From: Schistosoma mansoni
Taxonomy: Eukaryota > Platyhelminthes > Trematoda > Strigeidida > Schistosomatidae
Assembly: GCF_000237925.1 (NCBI RefSeq)
Contig: NC_031496.1
Location: 9,842,905 to 9,906,904, forward strand
Length of the DNA stretch: 64,000 nucleotides
Direction of reading: 5' to 3'
The notes under the pieces were generated by a model that did not search any database, had not been told where the DNA came from, and saw only the letters and a list, made by a program, of their open reading frames with translations. The translations under genes were made by a program, and so were the position numbers. Below are positions 1-13,300 of this stretch, piece by piece. Numbering within the stretch: position 1 is the stretch's first letter; the number at the start of each line of letters is the position of its first letter.

Positions 1-1451
1 ATAGCGATTCTGATTATTAGTATGCCGTTATTCTATGTTTTACCTTTGGCACCGTTTTCTGTTATACTTGACGGATCTCTAAAATCATAAGAATACATTC
101 CACCGGAAAATTGACTAAATTTTGTGTGGCAACAGATGCTGTTGAGTAAAATTAGAGATTCGGAGAATTTTTTTAAACATCACGAGGTCAGCAACTTGCG
201 ATAACATTGTGTTCGTCTTTACTTCTCATTCATCCAATGTCATTTAATGACGGTTAAAAACGTATGTACTTATTGCAATTACCTGACTGTAATCACGTTT
301 TTCTCGACTAGAAGTCCATACTTCCCATAACTAGGTGAATGATTTTCTGCATATTGCTACTTGGAAAATCCGTTGACATTGGTGGATGCCATGTAATCCA
401 CTCAATTCTTTCAGTATAGGAGTAATAGTTGGTAACTCCAAACTATCTGCATATAAGTATCTGAAAGTACATTTGCAAATACAAGGCTTGTATTGTTTTG
501 TTAAACGTCTAAAAGTTAACATTTGTGTATTTATTAATGTTCTGCAAAATCATGAAATTCTAAAACACCACCATAAGTGATATTGAGTCACATGTCACTA
601 CGTTTTTATTTAATCTATAAGGTAGTCTCATCTTAAGGATGTATAAAAAATTGTCTACTTAATTCACTCAAAATGTAGATTAATGGTTGGTGCACCATGT
701 AATGCTTTTTAGTTTCGGAATCAGTACTTTCACTAGGTTCGTAGCAGTTGGAAGTATCTCGCACCTTATCTTCGCTCGCTTAAAATATTGTACTGCCTAT
801 CTACTGTAGAATAACTACGTAATTGCTGGTCAGAAATCCGGTTCTTGAAGTGTGAACATGCAAAATTTTGAGAGCACATTCATGACAAAATATTGTCGTT
901 ACTTGATCCCAATCCTTCCAAATTTACATGTATAATTGGGAATCGAAGTATAATTTCCATAAAGCTATTTGTTAATACTATTTAGGAATCCAAGAATATC
1001 ATTTCAAAAAGTTCTCTGTTCGGGAGTTCATTTACTTGCTGTATAAGCAGCCGTCAAAATTGATAAGTTTGAGAGCTTTTCAATTGTTGATTAGTTGTAA
1101 AAACTGGGTTGTGAATCGTCACATACTAAGTAAAACGTATTGTCACTGCTCTATTCTTATAAACTCAGGTGAACAACTACACCTAGACTTAGTATACTGC
1201 TAGCAAATTTCTTAATCTTATCACCAACCTAAGACTTTTCGCCTTCGCTCTATAAAGTTTATCATATAATATGACAGTAACATAAAACTCCATAAAAAGT
1301 TCATTTCTGAAAAACAGCCTCGAAAACATAGTTATAGAAGGCTTCTTAAAAATCCAGTGGATACTTCGCTCAAAACTGGAGTTTTCTATAATTATCATAC
1401 GGGGAGAATTGTTACCCAACTTGTTAAAGATAATAAAATTTTAAATCTGAG
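1..1451. other. AT-rich intergenic DNA, no gene seen
   Basis: No ORF here has family resemblance, and no exon chain, RNA gene or repeat could be supported. Short open frames of 60-80 codons occur on both strands, but they overlap each other and look like chance at this base composition. Confidence 0.5.
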
Positions 1452-1899
1452 CTAATAGCTAGTTCGTGAAAAAAATTAAATGCAGTCGTTAGAATGGAAT
1501 ATGAAAAGCAGTAACTATGTATCCCAAAGCTAATTGATTATTTATATGACATTGTCGTATGTAATACCTAAGCTAGTCTGTCTAGTGTTTTTACATTTCA
1601 TTCGTCTGTCTGGCTGTTCTGAATTTCACATCCTCAAGACAGCGCACAGTGAAGGAAACCAATCTTGATTTTTCACATCGATTTGAGGTGATTTCCGCTC
1701 AGTTAACTCCAACGCACTGCCGTAACTTTTATTCATTAAATTTCAGTATATGCCAGTTGTATCAGTCATTTGATTCTCAATAGATTTTCCTTGTAATGAT
1801 TAATTCACTATGATTTTGTATTCAGTGACAATTACTTAGGTAACAAAACTGCAATTAATAGTTACTGAATCCATATATAACTGAATTAACTTGAATGTA
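1452..1899 (+). repeat. Direct duplication, copy 1 (448 bp)
   Basis: This block is repeated almost without change at 9097-9543 in the same orientation. By eye the copies differ at only a few places: one C/T change near the start, one base in an A-run, and one C/T change about 40 bases in. No terminal inverted repeats, poly-A tail or target duplication could be recognised, and there is no ORF. It may be an unrecognised repeat family or a recent local duplication. Copy 1 lies about 3.3 kb upstream of the PRORP start; copy 2 lies in PRORP intron 3. Confidence 0.85.
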
Positions 1900-2456
1900 T
1901 TTAGTCACCGTCATGACCCCATTTAATTTGCCATTAATTATTTTATCTATTTGTTACTGGGTTTTCCGATCGGGTTAAGGGACTAAGGAGACTTTTATCA
2001 CATGTTTTGTTGAGAAGTCTCAAAAAGACGTGAACTTTTATATCCTGCAAAAATTACTTTCCGAATAGAAATAATGTATATAGTATCTTCACTTCACTAC
2101 ATTTGTTATACTTTCCATAAGTATCAACTTAAAGCAGGTTATTTTAAAGATGTAAATAATATATTGCTGTTAAATACCCCAGTATTTTAATATCGAGTGT
2201 TTTTTTTCAAACCCAGGAATAGTATTTTCAACTCATACCATTTTCAGTTCCATCATAACTACACAATTCAATTTTTGTTTATGGTGAATGGATTTTAAAG
2301 TCTCTTAATCAATTTTGTGGATTATCATCCTTAAAATCAATCGGATTTATTAAAATTGAATGTTGAGTGTAATCCGAAACAGATGAATTCCTCACATGTT
2401 GCATTCGTCCTCACAGGGTTGAGATATAAAGTATTGAGGGGCACTCGATAGCCGTT
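1900..2456. other. AT-rich spacer before the RTE insertion
   Basis: No gene or repeat was recognised in this stretch. It ends directly at the left target-site duplication of the RTE element. Confidence 0.5.
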
Positions 2457-2468
2457 ACTCTCATATCT
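2457..2468 (+). repeat. Left target-site duplication of RTE element
   Basis: The 12-base sequence ACTCTCATATCT is present here and again at 4654-4665, immediately after the A-rich 3' tail of the element. A perfect 12-bp match fits target-primed reverse transcription and fixes both ends of the insertion. Confidence 0.9.
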
Positions 2469-4653
2469 GTCATTTGTCATTTGTGTGTGGGCTGTGATAC
2501 TGCCCGGGTGCCCAAACCGAAGCAGGTGGTTTTCTTAGGCGGCCACACCCCGAGCCTTTGACCTAAAGGTCTGGTCCACAGGGCAGTGGAGCATCGTGAG
2601 GAGATGCAGTCCTATGGTAGCCGGTGACCAACGGTTGGTTCTTACGCCATTTGTTCCTTCAGGATACTGGAGCCCATGTGCACCATTGGTTTGGAATCAG
2701 GGTTTTCCAACTCCCCTAGGTGGACTTTCCGTGTCCACCAACCCGGTTATAGTGCCGGACATTCTCTTTTCGTCCTCTCACTTTCGTAAGCAACACCCAC
2801 GCTACGAGAAGGCAGTGAGTAGGACTTCCCTTGTAGTGGTTGCAAGAACGTGGCCATGTGAGAGCATTTCGAGAGGGAGAGGACTCTTCCCGCTCTCGGC
2901 CGTACCAGGGCATTTGGGGGCATATCTCGGAAGTCCGCAAGGAACTCCAACTCTTGAAACGCTACAAATCACCGGGCCCAGATGACTTACCTCCGGCTCT
3001 TTTTAAAGATGGTAGTGACTTTCTGGCTAAGGAACTGACTGCGTTGTTTGCAAAGGTTTGGGAGGAAGAAAGTGTTCCAACATCATGGAATGAGTCAATA
3101 GTCGTCCCTATCTTTAAAAAGGGTTCACGTTGTTCCTGTAACAACTATCGGGGGATAAGTCTACTTCCGATTGCGTCCAAACTATTGGCTTCTGTCATTC
3201 TTCGTAGGTTGTTTAAAACCCGAGAACGATTGACTCGCGAGGAGCAGGCTGGTTTTCGTTCTGGTCGAGGATGCATTGATCACATCTTCACCCTCCGCCA
3301 AATGTTAGAACACTGTCATACTTATCGCAGGCCAACAATCGTAGTGTTTCTTGATATCAGGGCGGCCTTCGATTCGTTGGACAGGACTGTTCTCTGGGAT
3401 TGTCTATTGAAGAAGGGTGTGCCTGAGAAGTTCATTAACATCTTAAAGGCCCTGTATATGAACACCTCAGGCAGAGTGAGGGCATACAACCACCTTTCTC
3501 CCTTGTTCCATTCGAGCAGTGGAGTTAGGCAGGGTTGCCCGATCTCACCATTCCTTTTCAACTTTGCCATCGACGACATCCTGGAAACAGCTCTGATGGA
3601 TGTAAGTAATGGCGGTGTGGATATGCTGCCTGGAGAACGACTTCTTGACCTCGAGTATGCGGATGATATTGTCTTACTGTGCGATAATGCCCAAGGCATG
3701 CAATCTGCACTTAATCAGTTGGCAATAAGTGTCCGCAGGTACGGCATGTGCTTTGCACCCTCCAAGTGCAAAGTACTCCTACAAGACTGGCAGGATTCTA
3801 ACCCTGTACTCACCCTGGATGGTGAGCAGATTGGAGTAGTTGAGAAGTTCGTGTATCTAGGTAGCTATATAAGTACTGGTGGTGGCGTGAGTGATGAGAT
3901 TGATGCACGTATAATGAAAGCCAGAGCGGCTTATGCCAATCTGGGCCATCTTTGGCGCCTTCGTGATGTTAGTCTGGCTGTAAAAGGTCGGATCTACAAC
4001 GCGTCGGTGAGAGCAGTTTTGCTCTATGCTTGTGAAACCTGGTCTCTCCGAGTTGAGGATGTTAGACGTCTCTGTGTGTTTGATTATCGTTGTCTCCGAA
4101 GGATTTCTGACATCCAGTGGCAACACCATGTTAGTAATGCAGAGGTTCGGCATCGTGTGTTCGGGCGCAGAGACGATAATTCAATTGGTGTCACCATCTT
4201 GAAACACCGACTTCGGTGGCTTGGACATGTTCTACGAATGTCGTCCCAGAGACTTCCACGTCGTGCATTATTTGCCGACTCTGGGACTGGTTGAAAAAAG
4301 CGGAGAGGAGGTCAGTGTATGACATGGTGTCGTGGCATGAAAGAGAGCTGCAAAGGGCTAGCTTCTGTTGGTCCTTCACGACTCCCTAGCTGGGGTCCGA
4401 GAGATGGTGCAACACAGTGGCTAGAGACGTTATCAGATATGGCTCAGAATAGAAGCCAGTGGCGAACCTGCTGTAACCTTCTTTTACTTTCTTCATAAAG
4501 AGTGGTTCTAACTTTCTTAACTGAAAGAGTCTTCTGGTTGTACATTTCAGTCCGCCTTATCTTTTCATCCCTTCTCTTCCTACTTTCATTATTTTGTGTG
4601 GCGCATATGTATCTGGTGCCCTTTTGTACCAATATATGTGTTTAAATAAATAA
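2469..4653 (+). mobile_element. RTE-clade (SR2-like) non-LTR retrotransposon lacking its endonuclease
   Basis: A retrotransposon insertion of 2185 bp bounded by perfect 12-bp target duplications. From left to right it contains a leader of about 450 bp that recurs elsewhere in this window, a reverse transcriptase ORF, a short 3' UTR, and a conserved 3' end with GTGTGGCGCATATGTATCTG, ending in an AAATAAATAAA-type tail typical of RTE elements. Autonomous RTE elements encode an apurinic-type endonuclease in front of the RT. Here the leader joins the RT region at about 2925 with no endonuclease between, so the copy is internally deleted or chimeric. The intact duplication and nearly open RT suggest a fairly young insertion. 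Clade assignment rests on RT motif style only. Confidence 0.88.
2840..4498 (+). pseudogene. RTE reverse transcriptase, one in-frame stop
   Basis: The frame is open from 2840 to 4291 and reads an RNA-directed DNA polymerase. Visible motifs are KSPGPDDLPPALF (RT start), FLDIRAAFDSLDR (motif A with catalytic Asp), [15 protein letters not shown] (motif B), LEYADDIVLL (motif C, YADD), then the C-terminal connection region with LLYACETWSLRVEDVRRL and [20 protein letters not shown]. The first ~27 residues come from the repeated leader, so the start is not a genuine RT N-terminus. A TGA at 4292-4294 stands where related copies have a tryptophan codon. The same frame then runs open to TAA 4496-4498 with the expected ending (SWGPRDGATQWLETLSDMA). 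All RT catalytic residues are present, but endonuclease motifs are absent. Confidence 0.9.
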
Positions 4654-4665
4654 ACTCTCATATCT
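4654..4665 (+). repeat. Right target-site duplication of RTE element
   Basis: A perfect copy of the 12 bases at 2457-2468, directly following the A-rich tail. Confidence 0.9.
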
Positions 4666-5185
4666 AATATAAAAAACTTAGTTCATTCGTTTTTTTGCGT
4701 GTGTTTTGGCAGATTTCGTTCTAAAAAGCCGCGTTAGGATCAAATTGATAGTTGTTTGTAAAATGTTTTCTAATGTTACAGAGTAAACATGTTTGAGTTT
4801 CTAACTTCAAATCACTCAGTTTGTGACGGCTGGTGATAGTGTCCGTTTGTCACAAGTAAAATAGATGAGATGGAATATGAATCAACCGATCGGTATTTGA
4901 AAGTCGACAAATTTAATCACTAATTTAATAATTGTATGTTAACTGTGAACATGTAAGTCTAAAATTTTCGAGCTGCTTTTTTATGTATTACCATCACTTG
5001 TTACCAGTATCGAAAAGCTATAAATGTACAATAATGATAATATAAATATGCGTATTACTTATTTTCTTTTTTTTCAGGCATTCCTAGTTACGTCACACAA
5101 TAAGCTTTGTGGTGGAATTTGAAAAACTATGATGTTTCACTTTACTACTGAGCCAATGAATTTCTTTATGATGACTTGAAAAAAT
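4666..5185 (+). other. 5' flank of PRORP
   Basis: AT-rich sequence without an ORF. A pyrimidine-rich tract ending in CAG at about 5076-5077 resembles a splice acceptor and could mark an intron in the PRORP 5' UTR. This is a suggestion only. Confidence 0.35.
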
Positions 5186-6039
5186 ATGTCAGCTTATCGA
5201 ATGTATCGTTTATTTTATCAAAAGTCTCATTTCTACAACTATTGTATATATAATATTCAGGGAAGATTTTGCAGTAAACCAAATTATAAAATTACCACAT
5301 TATTTGAAAATTTAGCAAAGCAGAACATTTCGAGATCATACATTAACTCTGTTTTATCACCATTAGGTGATTTTACTGTTTCAGTTAGTGATTGTAGAGA
5401 TATGAACAACAACTTACATTCAACTCACTTATCATTTTGGCCTTGTCTTCTGAACTACACTATGTATAATGACTGTCCTGAATTAAGAAGATCATTAACC
5501 AACTACATTCTTAGCCATAAAAATGAACATAGCAATGTTACGTTAATGTGTACATTAAAATTGTTAGGTATTCAACAGCGTCATACTGAATTCAAAAGTT
5601 TGTATGACTATATTTTGCTTCGATTAAATCCCATAGAAAAAAAGGTTTTTCAAGATGATATGGCGAAATCAGTAGCACAGACACCGTTTTGGAGAGACAT
5701 ATTTGAATTATTATCGTCCTCAGAATGGAGAAAATGTGATAATTCGGCAATTTATGAACATATGTGTTCTTCTGCCTTAAAATTTGACACTTTCTCTTCT
5801 TTTTTTGAATGTATGCACAAATTAAATGGTTCACCACGAGAAAATGTTTTCTATGACTTTTTTAATAAGTTAAATGGGCTAGAAGAAGAAGAATCTGTTC
5901 ATTTAGTCAGTCAGTTATTTGAAATAATGAAAACACATCGATGGATTATTACTTATGAGATTGCTGAATGTATTCAACGTTGGTTTGCAAATTTGAAGCA
6001 TGAACGTTGGTCAGGAGATTTATCTGCATTTGTTAATAG
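5186..6039 (+). CDS. PRORP: PRORP exon 1
   Basis: Codes for residues 1-284 and two bases of codon 285: presequence and PPR-type helical region. The donor is AATAG|GTTAGT. The open frame continues into the intron to a stop at 6059-6061. Confidence 0.9.
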
Positions 6040-9000
6040 GTTAGTTATTAAGTTATTATGAATCCCCTGTATAACCGTAAATTTTCTATAGAGGCTATTT
6101 ATGTTCAGTATGCAGAAAAAATCTAACACCACCAGACATGTCACAGTTTCCTTTTTCCCAAATGGCTGATACATTTTATGAAACAGTGATAAAGGTAATG
6201 TGCGCATTTTTAGAATTTGATCTTGTTTTACCAATTTCAGGGGACAGATATTAAAAGTTTATATCTAACAGCAACATCGAGTGAAGTTATGACTCTAAAA
6301 CGATTTATTGATTCTCAAAGTGAACCCTTAGACTGTATTATCGATTTTATGAATCTTATAAATATCCGCAAATTTCCCTTCGATGCGGCAGGATTACAGG
6401 TTGCTCAGGTAACTTTAGTTTGCTTAACAAGTAACTCACCAATTTTAACTATTTCCATTGTTTACTGAAGCTCTCAGCACAAATTGTCATGTACAGGTTT
6501 ATGTGTTCAGTGTTTAGCTACGCTATATCGTGTGGAGGTTAATAATACAATCCGTATTCTCAAACCGAAGCGAGTAGATCAGGGTTCTAATATACCACAT
6601 GCAAGTTAAAAGTCAGTCACAACATAGAACTTCGTACGTACGTACATCAGTTCAAGTTGCCATACCACATTAGCACAGAGATACAGTTGTCGATTCAAAT
6701 CCCATAGTGGTAGAAGTAGTAAGAGTATAAGCAGTAATCCGAAAGATTAGGATTTGAAGATGTTCTTCAAGGAGTATAATCCAGTGAAATAAGTTTGGAA
6801 AGAGAAAAAAGATAGGGACATGAAGAATTCAGAAGATTAGAATTTGGGAGAACACAAAGAGTGGATGCGCCTTCGTGATTGCAAATGATTTTGAGCCATG
6901 TCATTCAAGGTCTCTAACCATCAGTTGTTATCGTCTCGCGAGTCCCAACCAGGTAGTCTACACCTACCAACATGGCTCAGTCCAATTGTCAGTGACTTCA
7001 TGGATTTGTGCTACGTTTTAGTCTGGCTACCCCTAGCTTTCTTCCAACCTACTCCTACACCACAAAACATTGCACGTCGGTGGTTGGACATACGTAACAC
7101 GTGTCCCAGCCATCTAAACTGATAAAGTTTCACTACTTCATCGATTGGTTTGCCATCCTTACCTAGTACCAGTTTCCTAACAACCGCATTACTCACTCGG
7201 TGGTCCCAGGATATACGAGCAATGCTTCGAGGACACCTATGATCAAATACTAGTAACCTACGAATATCCTCTACTCCTACCGACCATGTTTCACTGCCAT
7301 AAAGTAGGACGGAACGAATTGCACAGTAAACCTGTCCTTTGGTTGGTAGACGGATATCTCGCCTACGCCATAAATGACGCAAGTTAGCGAAAGCTAGACG
7401 AGCCTTCTGTATCCGTGCTGAGATTTCGTCACACACCAGACCACAAGGGCTGATGAGACTCCCAAGATAAATGAAGCGGTCGACATGCTCAATTATTTCA
7501 CTCCCTATCGTTAGTTCAGGTGCCGATACAACCCAATCCTGAAGTAACATTTTGCACTTCGAGGGGGAGAATCGCATCCCGAACATTCTTGGATTGTTGC
7601 TTATAGTGGTCAGAAGACTCTGAATTTTGTCGGCGCCCTCACCAAATAGAACTATGTCATCGGCACATTCCAAGTCAACAAGTGAATCTCCCAATAAAAG
7701 TTCAACTCCTGGAGATTCAGATGATGAAAATGTTATCTCTAAAAGCATGTCAACGATAAAGTTAAACAAGAATGGAGAGAGTGGACGACTCTGACGAACA
7801 CCACTTGAGGTAATTAATTCTGATGACAGTTCGCCACTAAGCTACTACTCGAGTATCAGTAGTTTAGTATTTGACTTTAAACTACTACTGTGTGGCTGTA
7901 AAACAATTATTGTTGTTTGCATTTATATATGTCTTATATTTGATGGTTCAGTAACCTAAACTACTCATGTTTATCATCCGTTCTTACATAAACTAGTAAT
8001 TTAACCTTTTTTTATAGCCAATATTTCTGCTACTAAAAAGAGTTATATTTTCAAAATAAGTTTATTAATTTTCGATGTTGACATTGCTCATTGCTGTATC
8101 TGACAAATAACACATACACAAGCAATAAGCTCCCAAGTATTCAAACCACGTTATTGCAGCAGTTCATTTGGTCTCTATTTATTAGTATGAACTGTATAAG
8201 TAACTAGGTGTTTTGATTAATCCCAGTTAGACAGTTAGTCAGTGGTTGGAGAAAATGACTCAGTTCATTAATTGTCTGCGTTACAAACTACTGTTCATGT
8301 TCCACCTAAATCTCCAGTATCATTTTAAGCATTGTCATTTGAAATCCTTGAATATAGTTAGATAGTATTAGCGGAGTCCAGGACGCGTGTTTCGTTATAT
8401 TCAGGAGTCGTTATTTGGATGTACGCGTATCATAGTATTAGTGTTCGAACCGGGACTCAAACCCAGTATCTTGCTGACAAAAAACGTGAATTAGTTGCCA
8501 TATCGAAGCAATCCGTTCAAGGTGGAAACATGTCAAAGTAGACTGAATAGTCTCAACCCTTCTACAACAAGACGATTCAAACACTTGGAATAGACCTTTA
8601 AAAGTCTTAAAATTGTTGCATTCCAGCTTTCTATTACTTGTATACATTATTTCTACTCTTATTTTCTGTTCTGTCTTTTAATGTGATGTATGACTATTCG
8701 GACATTCATATGTATTAAAGTCATACACTGCCTCTCTCTGACTTCTGCAAGTAACAGGCATCCATATTTTGTATGCTAATTACAAATAAACTTTTAATTA
8801 CCGATAATCTATTTCAATAACTCATAAGAATCATCACGCTTCAAATCTTTATGATTTACTTAGTTATTTTTGTAATTACGTTGTGATTTTGACAATTTAC
8901 AAGTCATTTTCACTGAAAAGCCATGTTATTTTATTTCAAAATGGTATTTAATTTAATCATCAATATCCTTGTTAATGTATAAGATGGACTAAGAAACCGG

Positions 9001-10310
9001 TCCTATTCTTGATCGGTTATAGTTCGCAAAAGGCGGTGACTTCATGTGTAGGTGTTCGGGATACTATATTCCCCAGAACAGCGTAAAGCATTAAAACTAA
9101 CAGCTAGTTCGTGAAAAAATTAAATGCAGTCGTTAGAACGGAATATGAAAAGCAGTAACTATGTATCCCAAAGCTAATTGATTATTTATATGACATTGTC
9201 GTATGTAATACCTAAGCTAGTCTGTCTAGTGTTTTTACATTTCATTCGTCTGTCTGGCTGTTCTGAATTTCACATCCTCAAGACAGCGCACAGTGAAGGA
9301 AACCAATCTTGATTTTTCACATCGATTTGAGGTGATTTCCGCTCAGTTAACTCCAACGCACTGCCGTAACTTTTATTCATTAAATTTCAGTATATGCCAG
9401 TTGTATCAGTCATTTGATTCTCAATAGATTTTCCTTGTAATGATTAATTCACTATGATTTTGTATTCAGTGACAATTACTTAGGTAACAAAACTGCAATT
9501 AATAGTTACTGAATCCATATATAACTGAATTAACTTGAATGTAAATTCAGTCTTTGATCTGATCAAACAAACGTTCTTCATAATATACGACTTATGGTGT
9601 AGTTGGGGACGGGGAGTCTGAAGCGAGTAAGAATTTCGCATGGTATCGCAGTTATCACTTTTTGTTCTACATCTATAACAATAGAATAACCTAGTTTAAT
9701 GGCTACCTTTGCCCTACTCCTCAAGATTTCGTTTTATATCATCGAGACGCCGTCATGAGATTGAGTTGGCTGGTTAGTCAAATGAAATTCTTCTAAATCA
9801 AGATCCTTCAACTCTCAAGGCAGAGTTTGAGTGGTTTAGACTTTTTTCTATGGTTAAGATTTTTTAAATAGCAATGTTGTTTCCTACAGGACAGACTTGC
9901 CGACCTCATTGCTCTACCCTTTCCGTTTATCCAGGCTTGGAAACAGCAGTAACCCTAGGAGGCCTACAAGTGGAGATGTATATTCTGACTGCCTTAACCT
10001 GTTAAACAAGTAATAAGTATCTTACAAATCTTTTTCGGCTTCTAAATTACAGCTTAAAATGCAAGAAAAATTAAGTTGTTCACCATTTTATTCGAAGACC
10101 TACAAAAATCTGACAAGTGATTTTTTTCTGTACCGTTTTTGTTTAGGTCCTAAGGCAGATCAACAAAGATTTCAATCTCCGGCGCTTTTGTTTTGTCAGT
10201 AAAGAGTCTACAACCTTACGTAAATCATGGTTTTGGGATCCCATTAAAGTGTTAGGAAATCAGTTGGGAATCTCTGTTCAGAAATTCTGTACAAATTCTT
10301 CGTAAGTCTG

Positions 10311-10353
<43 letters not shown>

Positions 10354-13300
10354 TTATTAACTACCTCTTATGGTTAATATGTACATGTTAGCGGGTTAAA
10401 GCATGTTCCATGCACGATTGTGTTGGTGCACGCTGATTTTCTAATTCTTATCTAATCAGCGCTAGTCGATACTTCGAGAAGACTCTAGAATCTTCTCATG
10501 TAAAAACTATAAATATACTAACGTATTTCTTATTGCGCTTCTTACTTCATCTATCCCTTGTTATTTGGAATATAATTTCCTTCCTATTCAACCGTGTTCT
10601 GATTTAAGGACTTGTCGAGTTAATTGGTGTTCAGGAATACTAAGCAATAGAGATAGCTGGGTCGTAATTAAAAAAATTATAACAGCACACGACGGCACCT
10701 GTAGGTAAAATAAACGGTGCTTCTGAATGCCAACTCATTGAAACTATTTAAGTATACTATGCATCAGAAAACAACTACAGGACTTAGGGTGACTAAATAA
10801 GTTTGGGCTTTGTACATATACTATTAGATATCTCTACACATCATTGTATTTGTTTTATCTTGTGGTCGTATTTTGTCTAGACTACATTTTCTCCTTATTT
10901 AGGTCAGAAGACGATGTATTCCTCCTCTATATGGCGATGAAGTCTGGACCACAATGCTATATAGTATCTAATGATGAATTCAAAAAATACCGTTTTTCAT
11001 CAGGTCCAGAACTTGGAGAACAAATTTCTAGGTGGCAGTCTCTCAGACAAATTGTACTACAACATCGTGGTCCGATTTATCAAGTAAGACTAGTTTTGTA
11101 TACAAATTTATCTTAAGCTTCTAAAAAGATATTACTGTCGGTGACTACTGATTTCAAAACAATTATTACTGCCCTGGTACGGTCGACAGTGGGGATAGTG
11201 CGCTCTCAAAATGCTCTCATATGGCCACGCGTATATAGCCCCTGCCAGGGAAGTCCTACTCACTACCTTGTCGTGACGGAGGTGTTGTTTACGAAATTGA
11301 GAAAACGAATGTCCGGCGCTTTGACCGGGTTGGTGGACACAGAAAGTCCACCTAGGGGAGTTGGCAAACCCTGATTCCAAACCAACGGTGTACATGGGCT
11401 CCAGTATCCTGAAGGAACGAATGGCGTACAGATCAATCGTCGGTCACCGACTACCATGGGACTGCATCTCCTTACGATGCTCCACTGCCTTGTGGATCAG
11501 ATCTTTAGGTCAAAGGCTCCGGGTGTGGCCCCCTACGAAAACCACCTGCTTCAGTTCGGGCACCTAGGCAGTATCACAGCCCTCACACAAACCAAATAAG
11601 ATTTGTGTGGCGCATATGTATCTGGTGTTCCTTTGTACCAATATTTATGTGTTCAAATAAATAAAAATAAAATTACTGCAACTGAGTACCGATCTAATTC
11701 GTGTTCCTAGGAATTCTTTTATTATGGAGTACAATTATAATGCATGTATTACAGCTGATTTATTATTTCATTGTAGCTCGACCATATTGAAGTTAATCTG
11801 TATAATATGGTCGTTTTCTCAAAGATATTCTTACCATCTCTCACTTTTTCAGTTGTTAATTATTGTACTTTACTATCGGGAACTAAATTCTTGGTGCTAA
11901 AGTGTAACATTAATTTTACCGACTTAATCAAACTGTAATGCCCTGAGGATTGTGTTTTAGATTTTATCAAGTTACAGAAACTTCAAAGTATCAAAAACAT
12001 TTATTTAACGTGAAAACCCAATTGTCATAGGAACCGCTCTGTCTGGTGTATTTGCATGTAACAGCAAGAAAATAATTTCGCGTACAAATAATTTTTAATC
12101 TCCGGAAAAAAGTGGCTCAAGATCTGCTTTCATAGAGTGTTGAAAATAAATAGTTGACATAGTTTACAGCTAGAGACATTTATCCCCTTATTTCACACAA
12201 ATCTTAAACATACTGATTTTTGTAAGCAGAAATCTCTTGTTCATCCTCCTACTCTTTAATCGAAATTCTCAATTTCCTTTTGTTGGTTGTGTTTTATTTA
12301 CGGTAAGAAAGTACAGCACAACTTGCTGAAACAAGATGTTTTTTCTAGCTTCCGGATAGTCTTTAAAGTTGCCGGTAGTGGTTTGCAGTTAGTGACTCAG
12401 GACAAATTTTAAAAAAAGGAACAGAGAGAACTCTTGGTCTATTTTTGCGCGAATATTTAAGTAATTTTGCCGCAAGTTTACTGTCAACTTGGCAAATATA
12501 TCTTATCGTTCACTCCCTGAGTGTCTAGTAACATTAAAGATATTGTTAACTGGACCTATTATACTAGTTTATCAACTATTCTTACCAGAAAAAGTTGGAG
12601 TATTAATCGAGTTATTGGTCGAAAAGTTTCTTCAGGCAACAGATCTACTTCGTCATCACTTACGTCTATCTGAACTGTTTCCAGAACGTTGTCGATGAAC
12701 AAAGTTGAAGAGGAATGGTGAGATTGGGCAACCCTGTCTAATCCAACTGCCTGAATGAATGTATGCCCTCACTATGCCTGAGGTGTTTGTATTTATGGTT
12801 TTCAAGATGTTAATTGACTTCTCAGGCGCACCTTTCAATGGATACTCCCAGAGAACAGTCCTGTCCAAATAATCGAGGACGGTCTTAATGTCAAGAACTA
12901 CGACGATTGTTGGTCTGTAATAAGTATGACGGTGTTGTAACATTTGGCAGAGGATGAAGATATCGTCCATGTATCCTCGACTAGAATCTACGAAGTTGAC
13001 GGAGGCCAATAGTTTAGACGCAATCAGAAGTAGACATTTCCCCTTACAGATTTTGATGGGTGACGTAAACCCTTTTTAGATATAGGGACAACTGTGGATC
13101 AATGTTGGATTTCGGAACACTCTAATTCCCAAATTTTGCAAACAACTAATGCGGCTCTACAATGAGAAGGCTGCCGCTATCCTTAAAATGGGTAGATGTA
13201 TGTCATCTAGACCTTGTTATATGTAACGCCTCAAGGTTTAGAGTTCTTCGCGGACTTTCACCTCGTCAGGTCAATCAGTCGACACTGGCCAGTAAGAACA

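Larger units (their letters stand above)
6409..10146 (+). other. PRORP intron 3 with retroelement debris
   Basis: An intron of 3738 bp. It holds a minus-strand RTE fragment (6620-7838), a decayed hammerhead-type SINE (about 8365-8510) and copy 2 of the 448-bp direct duplication (9097-9543). Nothing is recognised in 7839-8364, 8511-9096 or 9544-10146. Confidence 0.75.

Noticed and set aside
2596-2985. A 129-codon ORF in the RTE leader
   Set aside because: The same leader occurs in other copies in both orientations with different frames open; there is no conserved protein.
11361-11567. A 68-codon ORF identical to one at 16184-16390 on the other strand
   Set aside because: The identity follows from the two inverted copies of a non-coding repeat; it does not show a conserved protein.
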